Assembly: GCF_001039355.2 (NCBI RefSeq) | Contig: NW_019775802.1 | Coordinates: 1-64,000, forward strand | Origin: Lingula anatina | Taxonomy: Eukaryota > Brachiopoda > Lingulata > Lingulida > Lingulidae | Length of the DNA stretch: 64,000 bases | Direction of reading: 5' to 3' | Part shown: positions 13,401-45,300 of the stretch, in pieces | Numbering within the stretch: position 1 is the stretch's first letter | Layout: each line of letters starts with the position of its first letter | Notes under the pieces: model-generated | What the model saw: only the letters and a program-made list of their open reading frames with translations | What the model was told of the DNA's origin: nothing | Databases searched by the model: none | Position numbers and translations under genes: made by a program

Positions 13401-16400
13401 CTTAGTAATACATGAGAAAGCTGAATGATCTGTATATTGCAACTCAGTGTGAAGTGGTTTTAGTAGAGTCAAATATATGTAGTGCTGTCAGTGTGCTATC
13501 TTGTCTATGTTAATTGTAGATTTTCATCAGTTCTACCTGATGCATAAGTATGAAATAAAGTATCAGTGTTCATTCTAGGATGCGCCCTTGCGTCATTGAC
13601 GCAGAAAAAATGTGATTGACGCATTTCGTAGAGTGAGCTGCGCCAACAAAATTCAAGAGAATTAACAGCGGCGCATTTTTGTGTTCTAAACGCGCCCTCC
13701 AATTCAGCAAATTCACGGCCGAAGTTTGATTGTTTACTCAACTTTTCTTGACATCAAGATCTAATGTTAAACGTAACGAAGATATTCTTTACGCGTCGCA
13801 GTTTTAACAAAGATCTTAATTTATGCTGACGTCATGCGCTTTATGCTAATCAGTGGCGATCGCCCCTCCTTTCCTGAATCCCTGATAGGCTGAGATTAAT
13901 TGTCCATGTAAGTCACTTTGATCAACCCGTACATTGTGCATGACGGCGGAGAAAGCAAAATGGTATTTTAAGTTTTTAAAAGAAAATCGATCCCGAAGAT
14001 CACTCTAAAACGGCTCAGAACAGTAGCGACGGAGATGATCATGATCATGCACAGCAGACATTCCCACCAGAAAAGAGAACAAAAGTTTGTGCAGCCGTCA
14101 CGACTGCTGATACCGCATCGAATAGCAATGCAACTTCAAGGTCGTTTCAAAAATGGTGGAGAAATACTTACAAGTGACTTGTACACGACGATAATGCTTA
14201 TGCATTGAAAAAAAAGGACAATATCTTCTTTCAAGGGACTAATAAATTTCGAACGAGTACCCTTATGTGACATGAGACGTCCGCTGCCATGCAAGAAACG
14301 TCGGAAGCAGCTCAAGCTAAACAGACTTTTTGCAGAGCTTTAGAAGGTAAGATGTTATTTTTTTGTCAATATTTATTTAAACACAGAGCAATAGACATCA
14401 AAGTGATTATCGTGACGGTCCCGGACCCACGTGTTGTAATTATATTTGTGCAGTTTGAGGAACTCTTGACAGTGCATTCTGGGATATCGCAATGCTGAAC
14501 AACTATGTAAACAATGTGTTTGCTGCGTCGCATAGACATAAGGCGTCAAGCTCATGTTATTTCCCTGAACCTTATTTTTTGTATATATAGGTAAAAATTT
14601 TCACATTCATTGTTCATAATTTTATTGTGTTGAGAAATTTGGTCTCAGCTGATGGTGATTAAGGGAAAAATAAAGTAAGGGATAGTGTGCTGGAGTATTC
14701 TTTGTGGATACCTTCAACACTACTTAACATTTTATGTAGGTTGTTATGCCCAAATTAAAATTTAATTGTAACTTTTATAACATTTCTAGGTAGAGATGGA
14801 GCAATCATGGCAGTGGTGAAATCAGTTTACTGGATTGTTTAAGAGGGCATTGCAATTCACAAGTTCGGAAGGACTTAAATGTTGTCTGGTATACCTGGCA
14901 GCTAAATTGAAGAATTTCTCCTGAAAGTGGGGAAAAGGTCATCGTAAATTCTCCAGGGACCACCTTGTGACTTGTGCTAATTATGAGAAACAGTGCAAGG
15001 CAATACAGTGTCAATTCATTGACAATCTCATTAACAACATCAAAAAAAGGAACAATTCTCAATGATTTTTAGTAAGACCTATGTCTCTGCTGTCGAAATA
15101 TGTGTGATATCATTCTCAATCTGGTAGCTTTTTATCAACGAATTATATATCATTATCAGGGATGAGACAATTAATTTCATAAGTCATGAATGCATGCCAG
15201 TTAGTCAAGGGTCATTGATAATGGGACAGAGGACAGAAGAGGTAAAATTAAATGGATTTTTCATAAATTGAAGCCAAAAATGGGTTTAAAATGTTGTTAT
15301 AGTAAGAACTTGGTTATTGGTAAATAAATCGTGAACATATTTTAGTGTTATCTTATACTTGTTAACAAAAATTGGAGCGTCAACTCAAGGGTTTTGTTTT
15401 AGAAAATTAGGATTACTTATTGAATTTGATCAACTATAAGTCAACATATTTTTATAATAAATTTTTTTCATCTCTGAACATAAATACTACAGCAGTAAAA
15501 CAACATGCGTTACATATTATAATTTCAAGATTTGAACAAGGGCCCACTTTAAAATGTAATGACCCACTTTTTTTAATGTTGGGGGCCCTTTGTCCCACAT
15601 TGAAACATTCCTAGAATGAACACTGAAGTATATCTAATTTTCTTGGATGATGATATATATATATGATGCATTACTCTAAATCATCCCTTGGTTATTGTTA
15701 ACTACTAACTTAAAGACTAATCAGCAATCACATACTCATAATTCTTACAAGTGCAAACCTATCATCATGAATTGTTGCTAAAACCAGATCTTACAAATTG
15801 ATAATTTCTACAGTGTTGTAATTTTTCATTATTTTTCATCTTAGCTGCTAGACCTCCAGATGAGTGACGGTAACTTCAGAAGATATGTCCTTGTACAGTT
15901 TCTCATCCTATTCCAGTATCTGAATTCAACAGTCAAATTCAAAAGGTACAAATATTGAAAGTTTTTCCATTTGTCGAATGTCTGAGAAACTTTTTTCTTA
16001 TGAGTCCCTCTCAGCATTGTATCTCTAGTGTAGTTACCATATTATTTTCTTTGTCTTTGGAGTACAGGTAATCTGACCTACAATTAGCATGACCTTCTTT
16101 TTTCTTTTTTGGCTGACTGACTGTAACATAAGAAATGAGATGAGAGTACTAATATCATTCCAGTGCCAACCAAGTGCTATCAGAAGAGCAGTCCAACTGG
16201 GTGAGGGAGTCCACAGATAAAGTGCTTCAACTTCTCAGGGAGACGCCTCCAGATGGAGAACAGTTTGCTAAATATTTTGAGGTAAGCTCAGTCACCTTCT
16301 AGCTGTACTCTTTTTTAATCCCCGTACTTTTGTGACAAAAGTTGGGGGGTCATATCAACTTGTCTGAATCACTTTTAAGTTTGAAATATTTTTTCCTGTT

Positions 16401-19267
16401 TATGTACTTAATAAGTGTAATCTTTGACATACATGCTGACTATATCTCTTTCATCTGCCTTATTCTGTTACTTTAAGCACCTGTTGGCCAGAGAAGAGAA
16501 CTGGAATGCCTGGAAGAATGAGGGATGCCCCAGCTATGTCAGGGAGGCCACAGAAAACACTGCAAAACAGAAAAGTTTGAGGTAAGTTTAATGTGTTTCT
16601 ATACTCTTCCACTGAATTGAATTGTTCATGTCTCGTGAAAATTTTTGTAGCATTCCTTTTTTTTTTGTCTGACCGACTCAGTTCCATGACATGTCATTCT
16701 CTTATAATGAAAATAATTTTTTGTGTTTTAAATTAAAAAATTTCATGAGATCTCAGGACAGAGCATGCCCTGTGGTCTCATGTACCATGCAGTTCTACAC
16801 ATGAAATAAAAGCATAAGATTTCCAGGACATTTTCCAGTGTTCCAAGCATAGATCTACCTGTATCAGAAAGTTTTGGGTTAAGCTCTCATTAATTCTGTT
16901 TCTCAGTGATGTGTTAGTCATGGTTTTAGGCTTTTCCATTATTGACAATTTCTCACTGACACAAAAAATTGTATGGAACAAATCTGTAATGGCAAAGAAA
17001 TTCATAACTTTCTGTAATGGCAAATTGCTATTTTCAGAGTGCGGAAGAGGAGTTTAGGTGAGGACATCAAGGCCACAGGAGGGAAGGTAGTGAAGATGGG
17101 CAATGATGAGCTGACCAGACTGTGGAACATTTACCCCTCCAATATGGAAGCTTGCAAATCTGATAAAAGGTACAATGAGATATTGCCTTTGTTGAGCATG
17201 GATGTTTTCATGATAGTGTAACTTCACTTTGAATACATTCTATCCTTGGCAGTGTGACGGGTAAGCATCGTTTTACCTTTTTTTATTGTGGTTTTTGTAA
17301 TGTAGTGTGGAAAACAGTCTAGTAATACATTGATATGGCAGAGATTTTTTGAGGGGGGGAAGAGTAATGGCATTACAATTGATTTGCTCCAGGATTTTCC
17401 TGCCATCTTTGGAAGACTTTTTTGAGGAAGCAATACTCCAGGCTGATCCAGAACAACAGATAGAAGAGCAGTACAAGTATGTGTGCTCAGTGTTTTCATC
17501 TCAGTTCAAAATATAAAAAACACTGCTTAAAATACTCAAGTTGGAGCATTTCACAGTCGATGAAACAAAGCGATGTAAGGCATGGGCTTTTTCCATATCA
17601 CAGCAATGCACTTTCATTGATCTTTTGTTCTAAGATGTAATTTAATACAGAGGTCACTCTGTTTTTTACCAGACTCGTGAGCCAAAGCAACTTCTGTTGG
17701 CGTTCTCTGCGCCTGCTGGCTAGAAGAAGTCCTCACTTCTTTGCTCAAACTAACCAGCAGCCAGGAGCTCTCAAAATCTCAAAGTTTGTGGAGTCCATGG
17801 TGATGAGGATTGCCAAGGAAATGCCTGTGAGTATAGACACAGATATATGTAAATACTTTGAGCTTGATCAGCATTGTGTTTGTATATTTTTGATAACAAA
17901 ATGCCAGTTGTAGTTCCCATTTTTGTCACTCCTTGTGTTCTTGGTATACTTTTCAGATATGGCTTAATGTACATAATATTCTAGTTAACATAGAAACCAG
18001 TGTTGATATATACATATTTTATAAATGTAGCTGGCATAGATTTACAATCTGTGGATAATTATAAGAAGTCTCCAGCACTAGTTTTGGTACTCCTTATTTG
18101 TGCATTATGTTCTTTAGAGTACTCTGCAAGAAGAGCCTAAGACTGAACTGGAAGAGGAAGAGGACATCAGAGAGGAACACCAAGAAGAAGAACTGGACAA
18201 GGCTGAAGAGACTGGTGAGTTCTGGTACTGGTCACTTGTCACATACACCAATACTTAGGTTGTGACAAGATTGCCAATACCAGTCATTTGTATCATAACA
18301 CCAGTACTGGTAAATCGTGATGTCAAACCAGTTCTGGTGACCGAGTAACTGGCGTAATTATGAAGCCACGTCTGTGATGAAAATGTGAAAAATGGCACTT
18401 TGGGAAATCACGTTATGCTTTTGCCAATACTTGGGAACAGGCGTGAATTATGCATGAAAAGTGAGAATTTATGTGCTTTGTGAGAAGCTTATTCGGGCAA
18501 ACAATATGCAACTGCATTGAGCACCACCTGCATTTTAAATCTCGACATTGATAAGGATTGTAGTGGGTTTTGTCAGGAAATGCCAGTCGCACATTTTGCT
18601 GTTTAAGTTGCAATGAATGGATGACAGAAAAAAATAATGAAGAAAGACACATATCCTACCCGTGATTTATATAATAAAAGCATTACTTACTGGTGTCTCC
18701 CCAGGTAAAGAGGAGGCTGTGGAGGTGGTCACGGCAGATCAGGTGGCCACTGTGGCTGAGGAGCTGAGTCAGGAGTGGAAGAGACTGGCCGTGGAGCTCA
18801 ACTTCCCTGAAGATGACATTGCTTACATAGAGAGCGACAATGAAGACACAGTTTCTCAGGCCTTGAAAATGCTTACGTTGTGGATGGTAAGTCTCTCTTT
18901 CTTCACAAAATGTTGTAATGTTTAAGAATTCCAAGTGATTTTTTTCTTGTCTGATGTAGGTATCAGAAGATAATGACGGCAAATTCACCAAATCTTTTAT
19001 TGCAGTAGAAATTTTTTTTTTTTTTTGAGAAATTAAAGTTTTGATTAGATTCCAGTGACAGGTTCAATTTCAAATCACTTAATCTAAGTGGTTCATCTAT
19101 GGTTTATTTGACAGCCAGTTCTTACAGATTTTCTCATTCATGTGCCATTCATTTTGGATTATTCTTTACAGGAAAATGAAGCTGAACGTGCCACCCCAGG
19201 GACTTTGAAGATCGCTCTCAAGGAAGTGGGTCTCATAGACATTGCAAACAAAGTGTTTCCCTCCTAG
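6504..19267 (+). CDS. THOC1: THO complex subunit 1 (THOC1/HPR1), 20 coding exons, C-terminal death domain
   Basis: THOC1 is a core subunit of the nuclear THO/TREX complex, which couples transcription to mRNA export. Exons: 6504-6560, 7134-7207, 7486-7546, 10330-10396, 10810-10928, 11268-11316, 11681-11776, 12027-12106, 12414-12484, 12866-12974, 13184-13315, 15845-15945, 16164-16281, 16478-16581, 17038-17169, 17393-17476, 17673-17826, 18118-18214, 18705-18886, 19172-19267. They total 1983 nt and encode 660 aa (human 657). Family signatures are KLALDQAFRDAV, DIFYSAGKNYLLRMCND, TVFCGRIQLFLARLFPL, SSIPIDYNLYRRFWSLQD, EENWNAWKNEGCPS and WRSLRLLARRSPHFF. Exon 9 is acidic (MEIEEGEMED), as in human. 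Residues about 537-568 are Glu-rich. A death domain follows at about 577-655 (LSQEWKRLAVELNFPEDDI). The ATG lies in an AAAGATGG context. Introns 3 and 11 carry transposon remnants described separately. Confidence 0.96.
7660..10279 (+). mobile_element. Degenerate pogo-like (Tc1/mariner superfamily) DNA transposon in THOC1 intron 3
   Basis: The element is bounded by near-perfect terminal inverted repeats that start GACCTCGACCCC and continue to ATTATGGAACG on each side. TA dinucleotides flank it at 7658-7659 and 10280-10281, matching the TA target of this superfamily. Inside, about 8681-8797 encodes GHGKLALSHSDEAALVHYCL and MSDWGFHLTK. After a frame change, about 8842-8927 encodes GWWDRFMNRHPELSLRKPGR. 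Both resemble the N-terminal DNA-binding region of pogo/Tigger transposases. No DDE catalytic part is recognisable in the rest, so the copy is non-autonomous. The superfamily call rests on TIRs, TA flanks and these motifs together. Confidence 0.78.
9282..9312. repeat. (CATA)n microsatellite
   Basis: About seven tandem CATA units, located inside the pogo-like element. Confidence 0.95.
10424..10446. repeat. Poly(T) tract
   Basis: Homopolymer T run in THOC1 intron 4, immediately after the exon ending at 10396. Confidence 0.9.
13564..15625 (+). mobile_element. Degenerate hAT-like DNA transposon with 17-bp TIRs in THOC1 intron 11
   Basis: The 2.06-kb insert begins CAGTGTTCATTCTAGGA and ends with the exact reverse complement of those 17 bases. 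A 6-bp direct repeat, AAGTAT, abuts both ends (13558-13563 and 15626-15631). Around 14131-14350 the plus strand reads SRSFQKWW, KKDNIFFQGTNKFRTSTL and ETSEAAQAKQTF with scattered stops. This is like the zinc-finger-type N-terminal region of hAT-derived ZNF862/C17orf113-like proteins. hAT ends typically begin CAG, but the usual target duplication is 8 bp (5 bp in some groups), so the superfamily call is tentative. Coding capacity is destroyed. Confidence 0.65.
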
Positions 19268-19540
19268 AGCAAGCCAAAGACCATTTTATATTGGAGGGCA
19301 TTGTGTCAGTACACCTGTCTTGTGAAGATAGGTCTTAGGAGACATCTGAACCAAGTGGCATTTTATAAATTTGCTGACTTTGAAGGCTCAAGTTGTAAAA
19401 TAATACTAATTTTTTACATATCCAGTTTTAAATCTTTTTCAAGAAAAAGAAGTGTCATTCATTGCAAGAGCAATATGTGTAAATAACATATAGATATATA
19501 TATATATATAGAAGAAATAAAACATGGCAAAACACTATTG
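19268..19540 (+). other. THOC1 3' UTR and poly(A) signal
   Basis: This non-coding stretch follows the THOC1 TAG stop. It contains a short TA run (about 19491-19510) and then an AATAAA hexamer at 19516-19521. Cleavage shortly after this would place the THOC1 3' end near 19540. The assignment is inferred from the hexamer. Confidence 0.6.
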
Positions 19541-19574
19541 CTTACCTTTTTCATACACGTTTGAGAGTAAAATG

Positions 19575-22500
19575 AGAAAACAATTATACTTCAAATATTT
19601 ATTTACAAATGACACAGACCCAGAGCACAAATGTCCACTGATCTACAAATAAGCTCCACAGACACTGTACATGAACAGCAAACTGAGACATTACAATAGT
19701 TGACAATGATTTAATTCGGCAAAATATTAAAGATTAATATTGTACTTTATCAAGTCTCTTTTCATGAAAAAGATTTTCTATAAGCTAGCATGGAGCTTAT
19801 TGAGCTGATGCTTAGGCCAATCATCAGTGTAGCAGCAAAATAATTGTTTGTGTGGGTATAAAATACCAAGACATGAAATTACATTTTATGACCTCAGAAA
19901 TGCAATTTTAATTAAAAGAGACATTAATAAGATACTGTGAACAACACTTCCATTCCGAATACCACTAAATGAATGATATCTATGATATAAATTTATCTAC
20001 ATCTAGGTATGCTTTGATATCAAATATTGTGTTCTTTGGGAGAGTTTTGGAAAAGAACTACTCTTGGGATACAAAATGCGATAAGCATGCCATACAAAAT
20101 GTTTGAAAACATCCAGTGCTGTGGAAAATGACAAGAAATAAGAAATATGTTCCAAAGTGGGACTCTGGTACCAACAAAAGTTGCACTCCACTGAGAAAAT
20201 CAAGAGATAAAGTGGCTTGCACAATTACTGTGAAGGAAATTGTAACATGACACAATTATGGTACAAAAGTTACCTGGTGGATACATCAAATGTTATCAGA
20301 TATACCAACATTCTCACATACTTCATTGTGTACCATTTTAGATGTAAAAACTGAGAAGGTAATGTTTTGCAAATATCATGTCAAAAATCAATGGACCAAA
20401 TACCAAGAATGTCAACACATGGTCATGGTGACACTATAATAATCTTATGCTAGATTGTTTTTACTAATGCACAACAATTTAAATCTTTCTATCTTCACCA
20501 CAAAGATGACACTAAATATTTCAATCAAAAATTTACAATAATTTTACTTGGCCAAATTAACAACCCATGCAAAATAGCATAATTAATGAACAGATACCAT
20601 CCCCATTCCTTGTGCAATAGTCATTTAAGATAATGAGGCTAAAAGTAAAATGATAAAAAGAGTTAAATGATAAAAAGACCATTCATGGGGAGAAAACAAA
20701 TATGGAATGTCAGTTTGACGAAAAATGGAAAGCCGGGAAATAGACACAGGAATGGAAGAACTCTCAGGCATATCTGAAGTAGAAACCCATGTGAACAAAG
20801 CTAATTTATGACTTCTCTTAACACAGGTTTTCTTATAAAACATACTGCTATAACCGACTCGAGCTGCATAGCTGCATAACGTAGGACTCTGAAGCATTCA
20901 GTGTAAAAATTATTGAATTACCAATTAAGCTGTAGGTAATTTTTCATTCTCTTCCAAAGTCCCATGACATCGCAGCTCTTCAACAGAACACCAGATTCAT
21001 TCTAATTAAAACTCATCATTTGACAGGCAATATAAAACATGAGCAATGCATTAATCTAGACAGAATTACAACTTGTCCCAGACTTGCACAAGATCAAAAT
21101 GAAAGCGCTCAATTGTTGACCCAAGCTATCAATTATTTTAGCACTAGAAACACCATTTATGTTAGACTGAAATTACTTATCTATACTGCAGCACTTCAGC
21201 AAATCAGTGCTAGTCATCAAACGGTATATCTACACAGACTGTTTTAAACAAACCAATACACATTTTACTTTACATTGGTAGAAGAAAACTTATCATAATT
21301 ATATTATCATCATATATTATGATTATTGTAGCTGTTGGGGCTTGGTGTGTCATACCTCTCTGTACAAACTAATATCACTTGGTAATATCGAGTTTTGCCT
21401 GCAGTACCATAAAACCTTCAACTTTTGCATATCTTGGAAGCCCGTCTCAAACCATTTATTCATACTTCATTTTTGACAAGAGCTTCGTGGTGAAGGGGGC
21501 AAACTAAAGGGACTGTTTACCACACTGGATTATATTTTGATTGCCTTTTCATTAGTTTTTGATGCCCAGAGATACCTCTCCAATCAGTCAGAACACTACC
21601 TAAATGCCGTTTCTAAATGCTATTATCTAAATTTTTTTTTACTAATTCAATGTTTTGCTTTTGTTAAATTCAAGCAAAAGCCTATCCCATCTCTTGCATA
21701 TTCTAACGATGACATCACATTCAAATGTTTTTTTCATAACTAAAAATGTTTTAAATGTTGTAAACAGATTTAAGGCAGATAGAGGTAATCAACACAAAAC
21801 TCCTTTAATTAAGATACGGAAGATCCCCCTTTGCCTTTAAATATCTAGTGCTGCAGATAATACTTTTAACGTGAACAATAAAACAATGATATCTAGCATA
21901 CATGATCTTGGCAACAAGGTATCATCTCCCACAGTGGTTGTACATAAGGCCATCAAGGGTTTTGTCAATATTAGTGCCAGGAAATGAAATGACTGTATAT
22001 GCACTGGATGGCAGTATCCTGTGAAAATACAACAGCTTTACATTAACTTCTTTTTAATCCAGTGCACATAAACTTTTATAAATCAGACGTCTTCTGGTTG
22101 TTTTACGCAGACATGAATAATGCATTTGAAGGCAGTTTCTAATACTGATGAAGACTAAATGACTTTCATCTATATCCAACTTCTTTAATCAATTCTTGAT
22201 TGGAAATGCCATTTTTTCCTCCATGTCATCGCAGATGAGACATGAAAAACCATGAATGGAACATTCAAACCAATTCACACCCATTTCAAACAGCACCTAA
22301 GATGTTGTGACATTTAGTCCTGTTGGCAGACATCTTGATCATATGAATCTGTCACAGCCTCTCAGCAAGACAACATCAGGTTTTTTGCGTGATAAGAAGC
22401 TTACAGGCCCATTCCTTTTTCTTGAGATTTACAGGCATTAATTAAAGTGAAACAGTGTCCCAGATGCTTCTAGGAAACCCGTTAAAAAAAGTGTCATTTC

Positions 22501-22599
22501 TAAGAAATTCAGTCCCACTTCAATACACACATCAACAGTATTTCAAATGATGCAAGACACAGGTGTGTGCTCTCTCTCTTGTATGACTATGGAGCACTA
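19575..22599 (-). other. Probable long 3' UTR of the Src42A-like kinase
   Basis: About 3 kb without any recognisable coding exon lies downstream of the Src42A-like stop codon. A minus-strand AATAAA (TTTATT on the plus strand at 19598-19603) is the last such signal before THOC1 ends. A ~3-kb 3' UTR is therefore possible, but nearer poly(A) sites cannot be excluded. Confidence 0.4.
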
Positions 22600-40469
<17,870 letters not shown>

Positions 40470-42385
40470 TTTGAGTAATGGGTCCTCCTGGTATAAACGA
40501 ACACCTTATACCTTTCCGCCTCCTTCGCACAGTCGGTCAAATGCCTTCTGTAAAAGATAACAAAAGAAACGTCCCATACACCAGGAAGTGTTGTTCGAGT
40601 ACACCGTCTCAGTACGACCACATCGCTCAGCAGGTTGTTGCGAAACATAGGTCGCACGAAAACGAGATTTTCCTTGAATCATTTCATGGAATATTGAACT
40701 TGTTTATTTATTATCATAACTTAATGGGAAATTGCGTCTTTGGGGGTATATGCAGATGGAGAGTTTCGCAATATATAATTAACGCGATCGTGTCTTCTGC
40801 GGAATGATATTTCTCTAGTGATACGGCCTGTCGGGCGGAGTCGAAAAGCATGTTGTTAAACAGCATTTGATTGGTCAAATAAACTTCCAACGTGCCCGAG
40901 TATTCCAAAGTAAAGCCAATCAGACATCTTCTTGTTTGATCGCAATTAAAGGCTTGGCGGAAATTTGAAATGTTATTTATTTCTCATCGTGATGCTGCAG
41001 CTCTGAAAAGTTCATGTAGGGGTGGCACGGCTTTGGAACCGTCAATGAAACTGAATATCCTGTGTTTGGAATTTGGGGTCTCTGTTGTCCCATCAGACTC
41101 GTATCTCTATCGTGAATGTTGGTATAAAAGTGCATTTTCAGATGTTCCCATTTTGATTACACCTTGAAGTTGATTTCATACATGTAAAAGAATGTACAGA
41201 TTATTTGAATGATAAAAATTTATAATTTCATCTGTTCACTACGTAAAGTGCATGAAGTGAAATGATGCCCAGGTCTTTACTGGCCTGCTTTGTGTTTAAC
41301 AAGACGAATATTTTGTATAGATTGGAGATGTTGCATTACTAGTAAGTTTCCATACCTGCTTAAATCCAAAACAAGGAAGTGACATATTCTGATAAAGACT
41401 GCAGCAGGTTGGAGTGAGATATGAAGCCCATTTGTGTCATTCACTATACTACATAACTTATCGACAATATTTACTGTTACATATGTTTGTGTAAGTGAGT
41501 ACTGCCCATAGGATAATTTACCGGTAGATGTGTTTTCTTTAAGCAAGCAGTTTGTGAAAATATTGAATTTTCAAAATATACATTTTAATTTTACCTGATT
41601 ATTCTGATTTACTGGCAACTGCTGGCAATTTTTTTATTTTTCTGGGAAATAATGTGGATGGAATAAATGTCATGAATGGTCTTGATTTGTGTTTTAATAC
41701 CCAATCAGGATGCCCAACCATTTTCCAGATCAGTTATATATTTTATATTGAGGGTAGGGGATACTCCTGCCCTCCTTATTCACCAATCACCAAGATTAAA
41801 ACAGCTCAATCACCAAGATATGTTCAGGCCAATCACCACAAATTCCTGAATCATGTTTCACGTAGAATATTGATCTCAATTAATGTATCACACTAAATAA
41901 ATTAGGCCAATCACGCTGAACACAAAAGGTATTCCATACCCTTTATATTGGGTCAAGATGATTTTTTTCAGCATTTTGTTTGCCATTACTCTTTATGAGC
42001 TTTCTACGAAAACAATGAAATTTCCATATTTTGAATTTTTTAAAAACAATTAGCATTGCAATTCACAAAACTTTTTGTACAGAAAATTTCCCTATAAACT
42101 AGTAGGAAATCCTTGTGGGAAAATTGAACATCTAGGGAGTGAACATTGCATTATACATACAAGTTAGGCATGCCTCAGTTATTTTTAGAAAAGGATGATA
42201 AATCTGTTGACAATGAATTAAAGGGATTGTCTTTTATCTGAAATTGTACAGTACTGATTACATTTAAACACAACTACAAACATGCCTTGAATTCATTCAC
42301 TTCTTACCTTTTATCAGTCAGCATTTAGGTCAGCTGTGACATCACAAAGAAGTAAAAGTGGATAAGAGAGAAGAGATGTTTTAAT
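40470..42385. promoter_or_regulatory. Divergent intergenic region between the Src42A-like gene and GCKR
   Basis: About 1.9 kb separates the two start codons, which point away from each other. It must hold both 5' UTRs and promoters. Around 41780-41915 several CCAATCAC-type motifs occur close together (CACCAATCACC, GGCCAATCACC, GGCCAATCACG), which could be CCAAT-box-like sites. No exon is recognisable. Any regulatory role is inferred. Confidence 0.4.
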
Positions 42386-45300
42386 ATGTCTTCCTTGCCA
42401 GTCACAGAGCGCAGCAATCCATTGACGGCCAATATTGACATCTCTTTACCAGAGGGTATGAAACATTGAGTTATGATGCCTGTCATCATGTCATTTTTTG
42501 TTTAAAGTTAAAATATGTAATTAGGTGCTAGAAATATTGTTCTAAGGATACTGGATCTAGTGGAATGTCACTGAATCCTATCTTGGTTGGCTTCCTTATT
42601 TTGGCACACATGGTGTTATATATCATCATGTAATTGTTACATGATTTTGAAACTGTAACATAATGGTCTTTTTTTATATGACATGTTCAGCTGAATTTCT
42701 GCGTGGAACAGTTTGACAAAACATTAATGAAAATGTAGCACAAGATGTCCTTAAAATGGCACTTGCATTAAATTCAAGAATTCTGTTTGACCAAAAGTTT
42801 TGACCCTTAGACCAGTTAACACAAATGATTGAAGGTAGGAAATGATGATTTAAGTGCTGATTTTTCAAAGGGAAAGTGAAAAAATGTATAGCCAGCTAGT
42901 ATTTATGGTATGCAAATTTTAGACATTAACTTTCAAAGAATTTTTTTTTGTCTTCCTAGATATAGTTAGTCTTTTGCAGCATTGTGACAGAGAAATCTTC
43001 CATGGATGGGACAACCAAACAGAGGTGCATAATGATGTGAATTTTGCCATTGGTGATATTTGGTATTTTGATTTAGTTTTGATTCTACATGGTTGGAAAT
43101 AGATTTTATTTGAGTTAAAAATTTTTAAATCTTGCAGTTTGCCTCATTACATATTTATTACTAAAATGGTATTGTTATCCAAGATGAATGTACTTATGGC
43201 TCTCTTTTTTTACATGATGTAGGGTCAGAAAGACTTGGATCAGCTTAAAGGGCTTTTGGACGGCAGAACTATTAGACTGGTTGAAAAAATAGCAGGAGAA
43301 GTAGCAAACTTACTCAGGGTAAACAACTATTTCATGTTATTATCATGTTAAAGTTGTAATATTGTTAAGGCATCAATGCATCACTAGTGCTGTTTTGTAC
43401 AAATGGTATGAATTTTCTGAATTATTAATTTTATTCAGTTAAGATATCAGTATAGGGAAATGCTATACCTGTGTGGTTTATGAAAAAAAAAAAAAGATCA
43501 TACATATTTATGACATTGTGATTGATTCTAGAAACCTTCAGACAACTTAATTGTGCTCAGTGGTTGTGGCACTTCTGGGCGTCTGGCTTTCCTCACAGCC
43601 GTAAGTATACAAGAAAATATGGGTAAATGTTGATAGAAGTATAGGAGAATCTAAATGAGATTTTTCAGTTGTGTCGTTCAGTAGAATGAAATTTGTCCTT
43701 TTTCTTAATTCCGGTGTCATTGTTGATTGTTGACTTAAGACAATGGACAAAGTTTAATGTTTACATGATACCATCTGTCATATTTCAAATATCAGTAAAA
43801 ACAATTCACTTGTTTTTGAGTGTACAAGTATAGTACAAAAAATGTAAAACTTGGTTTTGACAATAATTTGTTAAATGTTTTTCTCAGAGGACATTCAATA
43901 AATGGCTGAGAGAGTTGGACATGCCTGAATGCTTCCGCTATGTCATTGCTGGAGGAGACAAGTATGTCGTAGCTTGTGGTTTAATTATTATAAATGTTTT
44001 ATGCAACTTCCTTCCAATTACTTATTTTAAGAATTTCACTAGTTGCTCAAACAATTTTCCAAGTAAGTTTTCATGTGCTCACTGTGAAAAACCGAAAGAA
44101 AGTCTGTCAAGTTTTCCATATTTTGTTACTTATTAGTTGTGCTCTCATGTTTTAGGGCTTTGTTCACCTCTCAGGAAGCGCCAGAAGATGATCCAGTGCT
44201 TGGAGCAAAGAAGTTGCAAGAAGTATTTATTTCTTGCTTGTTATGTACTACTGATACTTAGTTAAAAATATATTAAAGGGTTTTAAAAGATTATTTATCA
44301 TTATTTTATTTATTTATTTGTTTTTATCTTTTTGTAATGTAAGGAAACGGCTATGCAAGAAATAGTTGATTGTAAATAAACTAGTAGCAAGTAATCAATT
44401 GACTAGAATATGTGAACTGACATTTGAAAAAAAAAAGATAAGTAAATTATAAATTTTGTTCTCAATCAGAACACATTATTGATTAATAACATGATCTAAA
44501 ATGAACTTTTGACATGTACATTTTTAAATTTACCCCAAAAGGCCTTGTCTGTTGGTAAATTGACAGGTATGTGCAGGCAAGAAGAAAGTCTTGTACATTG
44601 GTATTACATGTGGACTGAGTGCATCATTTGTGGCTGGTCAGCTAGACTTCTGTATGGACAACCTGGATACTTACATTCCTGTACTTATGGGCTTTAACCC
44701 AGTGGACTTAGCAAAGTGAGAACTTTTATACAAATGAAACTTTAGCCTGGTCAACTCATGGTTGTGATTTAGATGAATTTGGTTCAGTAAACCATTGATT
44801 ATATAACTATTGGAGTTTTATTTAGATATGATGGATAAAATAAATTCCAGTGTAAGAGCCCACTGTATATCGCACAGTTACTTATATGGTTGATATATTT
44901 TTTATAAAGTGTGTTTAATTCCATGTTTAATATTTTAGGAATTTGCCTATTGAAAACTGGAGCAAAACGATTTTGGAAGGTTTGTTTTCAAGCAATGAAA
45001 ATACTGTATTTCTTCAGATGTTCTTTCATTTATATACTAAGCAAAATTGTTATGAATTGTTTAATGTTTCTATTTCACTATTGGCGAGATAAAAGCAGGC
45101 AAATACATTGTACTTTAAAAAGAAGAAGTTCGCACACATCATCTTTGAAATTCTTGCAAGGCATTTTTATAAGACTGAAGCAACCATTTAACTGTGACAT
45201 TTTCATACTTCTCTTGCTGTAGTGTGTAAGCGTCTAGAAAACCTGCAGAAGACAAAAAACTGTTGCATCATAAATCCTATAATTGGGGTAGGTAGAGTCA

